Assembly (NCBI RefSeq): GCF_017349075.1
Contig: NZ_JAFMOF010000001.1
Location: 124,001 to 188,000 of the forward strand
DNA length: 64,000 nt
Source of the DNA: Streptomyces triculaminicus
Lineage (GTDB): Bacteria; Actinomycetota; Actinomycetes; Streptomycetales; Streptomycetaceae
Direction of reading: 5' to 3'
The position numbers and the translations under genes are program-made. The notes under the pieces were generated by a model that was not told the origin of the DNA, made no database searches, and worked only from the letters and a program-made list of their open reading frames with translations. Every line of letters begins with the position of its first letter. The stretch's first letter is position 1. This document shows, one piece after another, positions 7,757-15,533 of this stretch.

Positions 7757-8794
7757 GTGGTGGATATCGACACCGATCTGCGGGCGCTCCTGCCCGCCCT
7801 CGACGTTCAGGACCAGCCCCTCGTCCACGCCCTGCAGATCGACGGGCGGGCGCCCTTCAGCCGGATCGCCGACGTGCTGGGGGTGTCCGACCAGACCGTC
7901 GCCCGCCGCTACACCCGGCTGCGCACCACGAGCACGCTGCGCGTGGTGGGGCTGACCGATCCGATGCGGGTCGGCGACACCCCCTGGTTCGTACGGGTGC
8001 GCTGCACGCCGGACGCCGCCGGCTCGGTCGGCGAGGCGCTGGCACGGCATCCGGACACCAGCTGGGTGAAGCTGACCTCGGGCGGTACGGAGATCATCTG
8101 CAACGTCCGCACCCGCGACCGGGGCGAGAGCGACGCCCTGCTGCTGCAGAAGCTGCCGCGCACGCCGCGGGTCGTGGACGTGTCGGCGCACAGCCTGCTG
8201 CACGTGTTCTTCGGCCAGGAGCGCAGCCTGGTCAGCAAGACCGGGCCGCTCACCCCCGAACAGGTCGCCGCCCTCACCCCCGCCGACGCTCCGGCGAGCC
8301 GCCCGCACGAGCCGGCCGCGCCGTACCCCCTTGAAGCGCGCGACCATCGCCTGCTGGCTGCGCTGACCCAGGACGGGCGCGCTCCGCTGGGCGAACTGGC
8401 CGCGGCCACGGGCTGGTCGCAGACCACCGTCCGGCGGCGACTGGCGGAGCTGCGCGCGGCGGGCGTCCTCTACTTCGACCTCGACTACCACCCGCGGATC
8501 CTGCACCACGGGTTCCGGGCCACGCTGTGGCTGCAGGTCGAGCCGGCGCGGCTGGACACGGTGGGCCGGGCGCTGGCCGAGCATCCGGAGGTGCCGTTCG
8601 CCGCGGCGACCACCGGCGCCACCAATCTGTGCGCCAGCATCAACACGCAGAACGCCGGTTCGTTCTACCGCTATCTGACCGGCCCGGTGGCCTCCCTGCC
8701 CGGCGTCCAGCACGCCAGCACCGCCCCCACCCACCGCCTCCTCAAGGGCCCGGGCCCGCTGTGGCCGCAGCCGGCCGCCGGCGGAAAGCCCTGA
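7757..8794 (+). CDS. Double-module Lrp/AsnC-family regulator
   Basis: The 345-residue protein contains two full AsnC modules: an HTH at about 20-60 (DQPLVHALQIDGRAPFSRIA, SDQTVARRYTRL) with a RAM-type sensor to about 150, and a second HTH at about 195-240 (DHRLLAALTQDGRAPLGELA, SQTTVRRRLAEL) with its own sensor. Single-domain Lrp proteins are about 150 residues, so this is the tandem form common in actinomycetes. Two GTG codons in tandem (7757 and 7760) can start translation; a weak TAGCCT box 4-7 bases before suggests a leaderless message. A 17-base near-repeat of the start region (GTGGCGGATTTCGACAT) lies 28 bases upstream. It is divergent from the exporter and probably controls it. Confidence 0.88.
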   Translation: MVDIDTDLRALLPALDVQDQPLVHALQIDGRAPFSRIADVLGVSDQTVARRYTRLRTTSTLRVVGLTDPMRVGDTPWFVRVRCTPDAAGSVGEALARHPDTSWVKLTSGGTEIICNVRTRDRGESDALLLQKLPRTPRVVDVSAHSLLHVFFGQERSLVSKTGPLTPEQVAALTPADAPASRPHEPAAPYPLEARDHRLLAALTQDGRAPLGELAAATGWSQTTVRRRLAELRAAGVLYFDLDYHPRILHHGFRATLWLQVEPARLDTVGRALAEHPEVPFAAATTGATNLCASINTQNAGSFYRYLTGPVASLPGVQHASTAPTHRLLKGPGPLWPQPAAGGKP

Positions 8795-8835
8795 TCAATG
8801 GTCATCTCCGGGCCGCACGCCTACGCTTGCGGTCC

Positions 8836-9282
8836 ATGATCACTCGCACTGCGGACGCCTTGCGCGACGGATACGAGATCTCGACCGATCCCGGCCGCCT
8901 CGACACGGGGCTCGTCCACCGCTGGTTGTCCACCGACGCGTTCTGGGCCATCGGCCGCAGCCTCGAGACCGTCGAGCGGTCCGTCGCGGCCTCCGTCAAC
9001 TTCGGCGCGTACGACGCCGAAGGCCGCCAGGCCGGTTACGCGCGCGTCGTCACCGACCTCGCGACCTTCGCCTGGCTCTGCGACGTCTACGTCGCCCCGG
9101 AGCACCGCGGCAGGGGCGTCGGCACGCTCCTGGCCACCGCCGTCCGCGACCACCTCGCCCCCTACCGCCTCAAGCGGGTGCTGCTGTCCACCCTCGACGC
9201 GCACGAGGTCTACGCCCGGGTCGGGTTCGCGCCCGTCGCCGATCCGGGGAAGCTGATGATGATGAGCTTCTCCGACTCCTGA
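8836..9282 (+). CDS. GNAT N-acetyltransferase
   Basis: The 148-residue protein has the GNAT core: strand WLCDVYVAPEHRGRGVGTLLATAVRDH carries the acetyl-CoA pyrophosphate loop R-G-R-G-V-G. It ends with VYARVGFAPV, the usual last strand, then LMMMSFSDS. It probably acetylates a small amine. ATG 8836 was chosen because the upstream in-frame region lies inside the Lrp gene, and a TACGCT box at 8822-8827 places the transcript start at or next to the ATG (leaderless). The gene is separated from the Lrp gene by 41 bases but seems to have its own promoter. Confidence 0.88.
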   Translation: MITRTADALRDGYEISTDPGRLDTGLVHRWLSTDAFWAIGRSLETVERSVAASVNFGAYDAEGRQAGYARVVTDLATFAWLCDVYVAPEHRGRGVGTLLATAVRDHLAPYRLKRVLLSTLDAHEVYARVGFAPVADPGKLMMMSFSDS

Positions 9283-9283
9283 T

Positions 9284-9351
9284 CCCGGCGACGGCGCGGG
9301 CCACGGGCCCGGCCCCGGTCAGCGCTTCCCGGTGCCCGCGCCGTCGCCGGG
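9284..9351. terminator. Long inverted repeat between convergent genes
   Basis: A perfect 18-bp inverted repeat (9284-9301 with 9334-9351) surrounds 32 bases. The right arm is inside the last codons of the minus-strand YjbR-like gene and the left arm touches the stop of the GNAT gene. It probably ends GNAT transcription; the loop is unusually long for a terminator. Confidence 0.5.
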
Positions 9352-9696
9352 GGCTCCGCCGCCGGGCAGGGCATCCGCCAGGCGCTCCGGCGCCGCCTGC
9401 CTCCAGGAGTCGACGAGGATGTCGCGCAGCTCGTCGAGGTCCTCCAGGGCCGCGAGCCGTACGCGCACCCACGCGGAACTCGCCTCGTGCGGGGGCACCC
9501 AGAACTTCTCCGGCTCCGCCGCGATGAGTTCGGCCCGCTCGTGCCGGGGGCAGCGGACGGCGAACGACGTCCGGTCGTCGGGGATCGTGATGTACATCTT
9601 CCCCGCGACCCGGAAGGTCGGCATGTTCCACGCCTCCTTCTCGGCCGTCTCCGGGAGGGAGAGCGCGATCCTGCGGACGTCGTCGGCATTGATCAT
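9319..9696 (-). CDS. MmcQ/YjbR-family protein
   Basis: The 125-residue protein begins MINADDVRRIALSLPETAEKEAWNMPTFRVAGKMYI and contains RCPRHERAELIAAEPEKFWVPPHEASSAWVRVRL, the hallmark of the YjbR (CyaY-like fold) family. Members bind DNA or act as small accessory proteins; no enzyme activity is established. The start at 9696 rather than the longer upstream ATG is supported by a TAACGT box 7 bases before it (leaderless) and by the family's usual N-terminus. Its 3' end carries one arm of the inverted repeat shared with the facing GNAT gene. Confidence 0.85.
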   Translation of the reverse strand: MINADDVRRIALSLPETAEKEAWNMPTFRVAGKMYITIPDDRTSFAVRCPRHERAELIAAEPEKFWVPPHEASSAWVRVRLAALEDLDELRDILVDSWRQAAPERLADALPGGGAPGDGAGTGKR

Positions 9697-9796
9697 GGTC
9701 ACCACGTTAAGGGGTGGATGGCCATGCGCTTCCCGTACGGGCGCGCCGGGCATGCTCACGGTCGTGGGCCGCGCGGCTACGGCACCGGAGGAACGC

Positions 9797-10312
9797 ATGG
9801 ACACTCCCACTACGCGACTGGCACGGTTCCTGCGGGGCCTGCCGGCACCGCTGGTCGCCGTGGACGCGCTCGTACGCGACGACCGCCGGCGGCTCCTGAT
9901 CGTCGACCCCGTCTACAAACCCGGGTGGGACATCGTCGGCGGCTTCGTGGAGGCCGAGGAGGACCTCCCGGCGGCGCTCGCCAGGGAGGCCGAGGAGGAA
10001 CTGGGCCTGCGCGGCCTGCGCACCGGGCGGCTGCTGGCGGTGGACAACCTGTCGGCGGCCGCGTACGGCAGGTCCCTCCTGGTGTTCATCTTCGCCGCGC
10101 ACCCGGACCGTCCCGTACGGGCCGAGGACCTGGTCCTGCAGGGCTCGGAGATCGCGGCGGCCGAGTTCGCCGACGAGGAGACGGCGCTGGCGCGGTTCCC
10201 GGAGCCGTTGCGGCGCCGCGTGGCCGCCTCGTTGGAGGCCGAACGCGGGGCGCACACCGCCTTCCTCCGCGACGGCCTGCCGCCGGCCGCGTCCGCTCCC
10301 CCGGGTGCCTGA
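9797..10312 (+). CDS. Nudix hydrolase
   Basis: The 171-residue protein contains a full Nudix box GGFVEAEEDLPAALAREAEE... at about residues 54-77 (G-x5-E-x7-REaEEElGL). The preceding strand LLIVDPVYKPGWDIVGG is typical of NUDIX enzymes hydrolysing nucleotide derivatives. ATG 9797 follows a good ribosome binding site (GGAGGA, 6 bases). The longer in-frame reading from 9332 runs antisense through the YjbR gene and is rejected. It is divergent from the YjbR gene and convergent with a PPOX-type gene. Substrate is not predictable from the sequence. Confidence 0.87.
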   Translation: MDTPTTRLARFLRGLPAPLVAVDALVRDDRRRLLIVDPVYKPGWDIVGGFVEAEEDLPAALAREAEEELGLRGLRTGRLLAVDNLSAAAYGRSLLVFIFAAHPDRPVRAEDLVLQGSEIAAAEFADEETALARFPEPLRRRVAASLEAERGAHTAFLRDGLPPAASAPPGA

Positions 10313-10352
10313 CGGTCCACGCGCCGGCCCGCACCTCCCCCGGCGGCCGAGG

Positions 10353-10811
10353 TCACACAGCCCACTGCCCTTCACGCATGAGGTGACGGCCTGGCAGCTC
10401 GTGCTCCTCGTGCCACGTCTGCACGGCACGCGGCAGCACCCTGAAGTACCCGTACGAGCCGCCGTTGCGACGCGGATCCCACCCGTAACGTTCCGCGAAC
10501 GCGTCCGCCGCCGCGGCCGGCACCTCCCGTGCGGTGAAGCTCTCCACGTCACCGTCGATGAGGACGACGTCCCGGGTGTGCCCGAGCGCGAGGCGGGCGC
10601 GCCGGCCGTCCCGCAGGTTGCGGCCGGTGGGGTTGGTGAACCGGGTGGACATCCATATCGCCTCGCCGTCCCACAGGAACCACAGCGGCACCAGGCACGG
10701 CAGCCCGTCCTCGTCGGCCGACGCGACCCAGATGTCCTGCTCACGCCCCAGTCTCTCCAGCACGTCGTGCTTGCGCTGTTCAGGGCTCCGGGGCGACTCG
10801 GTGATCTCCAT
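10353..10811 (-). CDS. PPOX-class (pyridoxamine 5'-phosphate oxidase-like) flavin/F420 protein
   Basis: The 152-residue protein has the split beta-barrel pattern of the PPOX superfamily: LGREQDIWVASADEDGLPCLVPLWFLWDGEAIWMST, then TGRNLRDGRRARLALG and VVLIDGDVESF. Actinobacterial members of this size often use F420 or FMN to reduce small substrates; the exact cofactor cannot be decided here. The tail YGYFRVLPRAVQTWHEEHEL is characteristic. It is divergent from a hypothetical gene, and the 126-base gap holds a 36-bp tandem duplication. Confidence 0.85.
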   Translation of the reverse strand: MEITESPRSPEQRKHDVLERLGREQDIWVASADEDGLPCLVPLWFLWDGEAIWMSTRFTNPTGRNLRDGRRARLALGHTRDVVLIDGDVESFTAREVPAAAADAFAERYGWDPRRNGGSYGYFRVLPRAVQTWHEEHELPGRHLMREGQWAV

Positions 10812-10830
10812 GTCCCGAGACGCTAGTGTG

Positions 10831-10902
10831 CCGGATCATCGCCCGCATCGGGCTCGGGCCGTAGGACCGGATCACCGCCCGCATCCGGCTCCGGCCGTAG
10901 GG
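10831..10902. repeat. Tandem duplication, two 36-bp copies
   Basis: Copy 1 (10831-10866) and copy 2 (10867-10902) begin CCGGATCA and end GGCCGTAG plus two bases, and match at 32 of 36 positions. A short third start (CCGAGGGC) follows. The repeat lies in the intergenic region between divergent genes. Confidence 0.85.
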
Positions 10903-10937
10903 CCGAGGGCGTATGACGCCCCGTAAGCTGCCCGCTC

Positions 10938-11666
10938 ATGAATGACGACGTGCGCAACATCGTGCTGGGCCTGACGGCCAGCGGCATCAGCGGGGCCGCC
11001 GGCTGGTTCGTCAGAACGCTGCTGTGGCGGCGCCAACTTCGGCGGAAGCAGACGTTCTTCGGCCTGCCGGGCGGGTCCGAGTGCCTGCTCGTGGTCAACC
11101 AGGACCCGAGTGCGAGCGGCCACAGCGTCTCGCGCTACGACACCTTCGCGCTGCTCGAGCTGTCCGCGCTGATCAAGGAGTGCGGGGCGAACGCGGACAT
11201 CGTGGCGCACGACGCCGCCCGGCAGGGGTTCGGCACCCGGACCGAGTTCTGCGTGGGCGGACCGGCGTCGAACCACCGCACCGAGGCGCACCTGCGCGCG
11301 CTCCTGCCGGGTGTGGAGGTGAACACCGACTACGAGAGCGTTCCTGACGGCGGCGCGTTCACCATCGGCGGCCAGACGTACCGGATGGACAAGGGCAGGG
11401 TGGAGTACGTCCTGCTGGCCCGGCTCACCGCCCCGGCCGGCGGCCGCCCGGTCTTCCTCTCCTCGGGCCAGCGGGGGATAACCAACCAGGCGGCCATACG
11501 CTATCTGGCCCGTCACCACGCGCGGCTCGCCCGCCGCCATGGCCTCGACGGCACGTTCTGCCTCCTGCTGAAGGTGATCGGCTCGGACGTCTACGGCCCG
11601 GACATGGTGGAACTGGTCGCGGACGTCACCACGGCGGCGACGGCGGACGCCGCGCCCCCGCGGTGA
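10938..11666 (+). CDS. Conserved-looking hypothetical protein with N-terminal membrane segment
   Basis: I do not recognise this 242-residue protein. A hydrophobic segment at about residues 8-25 (IVLGLTASGISGAAGWFV), followed by LLWRRQLRRK, suggests an N-terminal anchor with the rest in the cytoplasm. The body alternates strand- and helix-like stretches (SECLLVVNQDP, TFALLELSALIKECGANADIVAH, TRTEFCVGGPASNHRTEAHLRALLPG, RVEYVLLARL), consistent with a Rossmann-like alpha/beta domain. Possible functional residues are the conserved-looking FCVGGPASN and GQRGITNQAAIRYLARHH. A TAAGCT box 8 bases before the ATG suggests a leaderless start. Promoter repeats of 36 bp lie upstream. Confidence 0.7.
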   Translation: MNDDVRNIVLGLTASGISGAAGWFVRTLLWRRQLRRKQTFFGLPGGSECLLVVNQDPSASGHSVSRYDTFALLELSALIKECGANADIVAHDAARQGFGTRTEFCVGGPASNHRTEAHLRALLPGVEVNTDYESVPDGGAFTIGGQTYRMDKGRVEYVLLARLTAPAGGRPVFLSSGQRGITNQAAIRYLARHHARLARRHGLDGTFCLLLKVIGSDVYGPDMVELVADVTTAATADAAPPR

Positions 11667-11681
11667 CGAGGGGCAACTCCG

Positions 11682-11975
11682 TCATTCATCATTGCTCCGC
11701 TTCCGGTTCGGATCGAGGCTGCCGATCTCCTCCCGCAGCTCGTCCATGATGCTTTTGCTCTTCTTTCCCTGGGAGGACCGGTAGTCCTCCCAGAGGTCCA
11801 TCGCGCCGAGCAGAATGAGCACCAGGCCGAGGGGGCCGCCCTGGAACCACTTGACCTCCAGATCCCAGAACAAAGTGGCAAGAACGGAACCGGCGACAAT
11901 GCAGCCGATCCCGATGATCTTCTTGAAGCCGAATTGGTTCGTGGGCTTATCAGAGTTCACGGGCGCCTCCGTCAT
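11682..11975 (-). CDS. Small membrane protein of unknown function
   Basis: The 97-residue protein has two hydrophobic segments (IIGIGCIVAGSVLATLFW and GGPLGLVLILLGAMDLW) and a charged C-terminus (SQGKKSKSIMDELREEIGSL). The start MTEAPVNSDKP at 11975 is preferred: a TACGTA box ends 7 bases before the ATG, giving a leaderless message, whereas the longer reading to 12056 has an unlikely N-terminus. It converges with the hypothetical gene ending at 11666, only 15 bases away. No family recognised. Base composition is noticeably lower in G+C than its neighbours (several AAG, AAC, ATC and TTC runs). Confidence 0.65.
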   Translation of the reverse strand: MTEAPVNSDKPTNQFGFKKIIGIGCIVAGSVLATLFWDLEVKWFQGGPLGLVLILLGAMDLWEDYRSSQGKKSKSIMDELREEIGSLDPNRKRSNDE

Positions 11976-12037
11976 TTGCGCGTACGTACGGTGGACATGA
12001 CATCCTAACCAGCGCAAACCCGCCCACCCGAAGCCAG

Positions 12038-12154
12038 ACCGAAAATCACCCTGCACAGCTGGCCGAAATCTTCCGAGACCAGGAAATGGCCGCCGTCCAG
12101 AATTCAGGTCTCGTCTTCACCGAGGAGAACGGCCAGGCGTACCGACCGGACGAT
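12038..12154 (+). pseudogene. Possible remnant of a tyrosine recombinase (integrase)
   Basis: The plus-strand frame reads TENHPAQLAEIFRDQEMA then AVQNSGLVFTEENGQAYRPD. The pattern GLVF-T-x-x-G-x-x-x-x-P-D resembles the stretch before the catalytic RHT box in phage-type integrases. No start codon, no upstream domain and no catalytic residues remain, and the frame runs into the chitinase gene end. This rests on motif resemblance only; it could be chance. Confidence 0.3.
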
Positions 12155-12167
12155 TGCCGGGCTGGGC

Positions 12168-13238
12168 TCAGCGGCCCTGCAGCCTCCTGGCATTGTCACC
12201 GAAGGTCCACCCCTTGGAGCCGTCCCAGTTGAGGGACCAAGTCATCAGGCCCTTCAGCCCGTTGCCGTAGGTGTTCCAAGCCTGTTTCACCAGGTCAGGG
12301 GGCATGTAGCCGCCACCGGCGCCGGGCTGGGCCGGCAGCCCCGGCACCTGCTTGTCGTAGGGGACGCGAATGGTGGTGCCCTGGACGGCCAGCCCCTTGT
12401 TCAGGCAGTCCGTCTGTGCGGTGAAGCCCTGCACCGTCCCCGCGGAGTACGAGTCGCCGGAGCAGCCGTACATGCTGCCGTTGTAGTACTGCATGTTGAG
12501 CCACCACAGGCGACCGTTGTCCGCGTATTTCTTCACGATCGGCAGGTATGCGCCCCAGATCGAGCCGTAGGTGACGCTGCCTCCGGTGACGTAGGCCGTC
12601 TCGGGTGCCATGGTCAGACCGAACTCCGGGGGCATCTGCTCGAGTATGCCGTCGATGACGCGGATGAGGTTGGCCTGGGAGGTGGAGAGTCTGCTGATGT
12701 CGCCGCTGCCGATCAGGCCCGTCTCGATGTCGATGTCGATCCCGTCGAAGTTGTATGCCTTCAGGATCGGTACCAGGGTCCGTACGAAGCGGTCGGCGAC
12801 GGCGCTGGAGCCGAGGTCGATGCCGGCGGTGGCGCCGCCGATGGACAGCAGGATCGTGGCGCCCTCGGCCTTCGCCCGGCACATCTCGGCCGGGGTGGGG
12901 ACCTTGACCGTGGCGTCCATCCCGTCCTCCCACAGGGCGGTGCCGTCGAAGCGGATGACGGGGAACGCGGCGTTGATCACGTTGTAGCCGTGGTCGCGGA
13001 TGCGGGGGTCGGTGACCGGCGTCCACCCGAACGGCGGGTGGACGCCGTTCGCGGCGCCGTCCCAGTTCTCCCAGTACCCCTGGAGCACCTTCCCCGAGGG
13101 TTTCGGCTTCACCGCGCACGTGTCCTCGGACGGTGGTCCCGGCGCGGCGGCGACGGGGCCCTGCGCGGCGAACGCCATGGTCAGCGCCGCGGTCCCGGCT
13201 CCCAGGAGGCGTATCAGGCGCGCTGTTCGTCCGCTCAT
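12168..13238 (-). CDS. Secreted GH18 chitinase
   Basis: The 356-residue enzyme has a signal peptide (about residues 1-32, core AALTMAFAAQGPVAAA). The GH18 barrel shows SIGG at 132-135 and the catalytic motif DGIDIDIE at 165-172, with E172 as the general acid. Further barrel motifs are LTMAPE and WWLNMQYYN, and the last strand is GLMTWSLNWD. It should hydrolyse chitin outside the cell to chitooligosaccharides. There is no separate carbohydrate-binding module, so it is a short single-domain form. AGGGGGA lies 7 bases before the ATG. The promoter carries a close match to the chitinase/DasR-type box (see 13278-13319), implying control by amino-sugar availability. Confidence 0.94.
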   Translation of the reverse strand: MSGRTARLIRLLGAGTAALTMAFAAQGPVAAAPGPPSEDTCAVKPKPSGKVLQGYWENWDGAANGVHPPFGWTPVTDPRIRDHGYNVINAAFPVIRFDGTALWEDGMDATVKVPTPAEMCRAKAEGATILLSIGGATAGIDLGSSAVADRFVRTLVPILKAYNFDGIDIDIETGLIGSGDISRLSTSQANLIRVIDGILEQMPPEFGLTMAPETAYVTGGSVTYGSIWGAYLPIVKKYADNGRLWWLNMQYYNGSMYGCSGDSYSAGTVQGFTAQTDCLNKGLAVQGTTIRVPYDKQVPGLPAQPGAGGGYMPPDLVKQAWNTYGNGLKGLMTWSLNWDGSKGWTFGDNARRLQGR

Positions 13239-13277
13239 GTGCCGTCCCCCTCGAGCCGGTTGGGGAATCTTTCACCG

Positions 13278-13319
13278 AACGTAGGGCGGGCATGGTCGAC
13301 CGTCAATAGGTCCGGACCA
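13278..13319 (-). promoter_or_regulatory. Chitinase promoter with chitinase-box/dre-like operator
   Basis: On the minus strand a -35 TTGACG (13306-13301) and a -10 TACGTT (13283-13278) are 17 bases apart. TGGTCCGGACCT (13319-13308) sits just upstream of the -35 and differs by one base from the TGGTCCAGACCT direct repeats known from Streptomyces chitinase promoters. It also fits the DasR dre core. A second partial copy GGTCGACC (13301-13294) lies in the spacer. Confidence 0.75.
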
Positions 13320-13337
13320 ATCCCGGGTCGTCCCGTG

Positions 13338-14666
13338 TCACACGGCGGTCTCGTCCAGCGTCCGCCTCCACAGGTGCGGGAGGGGGGCGGTGCGGGCCAG
13401 GGCGTCGTCGCGCATCAGCGCGCAGCGGACGGTCGTCGGGGTGCGGGTGAAGGAGACGTAGGTCGGCAGGTTCTCCTGCACGTTGTAGAACATCGACGCG
13501 GCGGCGAGCCGGGCCCCGAAGCAGCTGAAGGCCGCGGGGAACGTGATGCTGCTGGTACTGAGGGGGGTGGTGCGCGGGTTGCCCATCGCGCGGACGGTCC
13601 AGTCTGCCAGCGCGGGCACCAGGGGTCTGTCGAGGGCGGCACGGGCGGCGTCGCGTCTGCGGTCGCGCCGGACGACGGCGGTCTGGCGGTGGACGTGGGC
13701 CACGGCGTCCCGCAGGCGCTCCTCGGAGCACGGGAGCAGCAGGCGGTGGGCGACCGTGCGGTTGCCGGGGGTGTGGAGCTCGTGGGCCTGCCGGGTCGAC
13801 ATGGGGACGAGCGTCGGCAGGTCGGGGCAGGTTCCCGCGCCGGTCGACGCGGTGCGTTCGTGGCGCCAGGAGCGGAGGGCCATGGCGAGCGCGGCGAGGC
13901 AGACGTCGTTGACGCTGGCGCCGTGGGCGTCGGCCAGGTCCCGCAGGCGGGAGGCGTCCACGTCCGCGTAGGTCCAGCGGGAACGCCCGGTCGGGGCCGC
14001 CTGGAGCTCGGGCCATCGGCGCTCGGGTCGCAGGGCGCGGGCCACGTCCCGGCCGGCCCGGAGCATGCCGGAGGGTGTGGGGCGGGAGGCCTGGTGCGGG
14101 TGCGGGCCACGGGTCGCGGAGTCGGCGAGGAGGGCGAGCGCGGAATGGGCGGCGCCCACGCCGTCCTGGATGGCGTGGTGGATCCGGAAGCAGAGCCGGA
14201 AGCCCTCGGGTTCGGTGCCGGCGAGGAGCCAGAGGTCCCACTGGGGGCGCCCCTCGGGCGGCAACGCGTGGTGGAGCAGGTCGTTGGCGGCCTCGTCGAC
14301 GTGTCCCGGCCCGTTCAGGCCGGTGCGGCAGTGGATGTGCACCGCCGCGTCGAGTACGCCCGCGCCCGCCCGCCAGCGGCTCCCGTCCGCCGTCCGGATC
14401 AGGTCGTTGAGCGCGGGCAGCTCCTGCGCCCGTTCCAGGACGCGCGCGGCCAGCTCCATGCGGGCCGGAGGCGGGCCGTCGAAGTCGAGGAAGAAACCCG
14501 TGGTCGGGCGGTGGGTGCTGGTCCGCCTGAGAAAGGACCGGTCGGACGGCCCGATGGGATAGCCGGACGGCTCCTTCGTACGGGACGCACGGGAGCGGGC
14601 GGGCGGTCTGCCGCGCGTCGGCGGCCGTTGGGGTGCGGCGACGGCCTCGCTCGGTCTCACGGGCAT
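13338..14666 (-). CDS. WS/DGAT-like acyltransferase (condensation-fold)
   Basis: The 442-residue protein has the acyltransferase motif HHAIQDG at residues 163-169 (HHxxxDG), shared by wax ester synthase/diacylglycerol acyltransferases and NRPS condensation domains. A later VNDVCLAALAMALRSW segment and NPRTTPLSTSSITFPAAF near the C-terminus match the second WS/DGAT half, including the PLS-like motif. It would transfer an acyl chain from CoA to an alcohol or diacylglycerol, making storage lipid. The first 35 residues are Arg/Pro-rich and probably disordered. A strong ribosome binding site (AGGAGGAG) precedes the ATG. Neighbouring membrane genes are not obviously connected. Confidence 0.82.
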   Translation of the reverse strand: MPVRPSEAVAAPQRPPTRGRPPARSRASRTKEPSGYPIGPSDRSFLRRTSTHRPTTGFFLDFDGPPPARMELAARVLERAQELPALNDLIRTADGSRWRAGAGVLDAAVHIHCRTGLNGPGHVDEAANDLLHHALPPEGRPQWDLWLLAGTEPEGFRLCFRIHHAIQDGVGAAHSALALLADSATRGPHPHQASRPTPSGMLRAGRDVARALRPERRWPELQAAPTGRSRWTYADVDASRLRDLADAHGASVNDVCLAALAMALRSWRHERTASTGAGTCPDLPTLVPMSTRQAHELHTPGNRTVAHRLLLPCSEERLRDAVAHVHRQTAVVRRDRRRDAARAALDRPLVPALADWTVRAMGNPRTTPLSTSSITFPAAFSCFGARLAAASMFYNVQENLPTYVSFTRTPTTVRCALMRDDALARTAPLPHLWRRTLDETAV

Positions 14667-14699
14667 GGAATCTCCTCCTTCGGGGTGGCTGACGCCGTG

Positions 14700-15446
14700 T
14701 CAGCCTTCGACGCCGGTGCTGGAGTGGGACGCGCCGACGGGCTTCGATTCGGGTGAGCCGCGCTGGCGGAGGTAGATGGAGAGGACGGCCATGGAGGCGA
14801 CGGCCAGCAGCTCGGACTGCCAGTTCTGCAGGGTCCGGCTCCAGAACTCCGCGCGGGCCAGGTACTCGCCCCAGTCGACGGGGGCCTCGAGCCGGCGCAG
14901 CTGCTTCTCGTTGTAGGAGGCCACGCCGGTGACGGACTGGCTGAACCAGCACATCAGGAAGATGGTGCCCATGACCAGGCCGAGCGAGTGGGAGTAGACC
15001 GCCTGGCGCCAGTCGTGGGCGGCGGCCCAGCGGGGCGAGTCGGGGCGGGCGTGTTCGCCGGTCAGCTGCTCGTGGTCGGATTCGAGGCCGGCCTTGTCGA
15101 CCGGCTTCGACTCGGGTGAGCCGCGCTGGACGAGCCAGACGGTCACGGAGATGTAGAGGAAGAACTGCAGGTATTCCGACTGCCAGTTCTCGGTGACGTC
15201 GACCGCGAAGTCCGAGGAGGTCAGATAGGCGAGGTAGCCCACCGGCTGCAGGCCATCGGTGATGAGGTCGCTGTTGAACTCGGCGCGCCCGGCGATGGCC
15301 TGGCCGGCGAGGGCGAGCACGAAGGCGGCGCCGAAGGCGAGCCCGAGGCCGTTGTCGTACAGGAAGCCCCGCACCCGGCCCCTGTCCTTGCGGCCCGTGC
15401 TCCTGTGCCGCGCCGGTTCCCGGCCCGCTCCGCCGTCCCGGCTCAT
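14700..15446 (-). CDS. DUF6766-type membrane protein with internal duplication
   Basis: The 248-residue protein has four to five hydrophobic segments arranged as two similar halves. Each half ends in a copy of the same motif: NWQSEYLQFF... QRGSPESKPV (first) and NWQSELLAVA... QRGSPESKPV (second). This duplication of an NWQSE plus RGSPESKPV unit is the family signature. Function is unknown; it is an inner-membrane protein with a central cytoplasmic linker. The ATG at 15446 overlaps the stop of the tiny upstream ORF (ATGA), so it is the third gene of a coupled operon with the lipoprotein gene. Confidence 0.8.
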   Translation of the reverse strand: MSRDGGAGREPARHRSTGRKDRGRVRGFLYDNGLGLAFGAAFVLALAGQAIAGRAEFNSDLITDGLQPVGYLAYLTSSDFAVDVTENWQSEYLQFFLYISVTVWLVQRGSPESKPVDKAGLESDHEQLTGEHARPDSPRWAAAHDWRQAVYSHSLGLVMGTIFLMCWFSQSVTGVASYNEKQLRRLEAPVDWGEYLARAEFWSRTLQNWQSELLAVASMAVLSIYLRQRGSPESKPVGASHSSTGVEG

Positions 15447-15517
15447 CGGTGCATCAGCCCCAGCGCCGTGAAATAGGCCAGACCCACGAGGATCAGCACC
15501 AGGCACGATCCGAACAT
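15443..15517 (-). CDS. 24-residue single-pass membrane peptide
   Basis: The short ORF MFGSCLVLILVGLAYF-TALGLMHR is almost entirely one transmembrane helix. It could instead start at GTG 15526, adding three residues. Its stop codon overlaps the next start (ATGA at 15446-15443), and it lies 8-17 bases after the upstream lipoprotein stop, which argues for real translational coupling rather than chance. It may be a helper of the DUF6766 protein or a leader needed for its translation. Confidence 0.6.
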   Translation of the reverse strand: MFGSCLVLILVGLAYFTALGLMHR

Positions 15518-15533
15518 CGTTCTCACGGACGGG

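Noticed and set aside
9332..9796. N-terminal extension of the Nudix protein
   Set aside because: The region is antisense to the YjbR gene, and a good ribosome binding site precedes ATG 9797.
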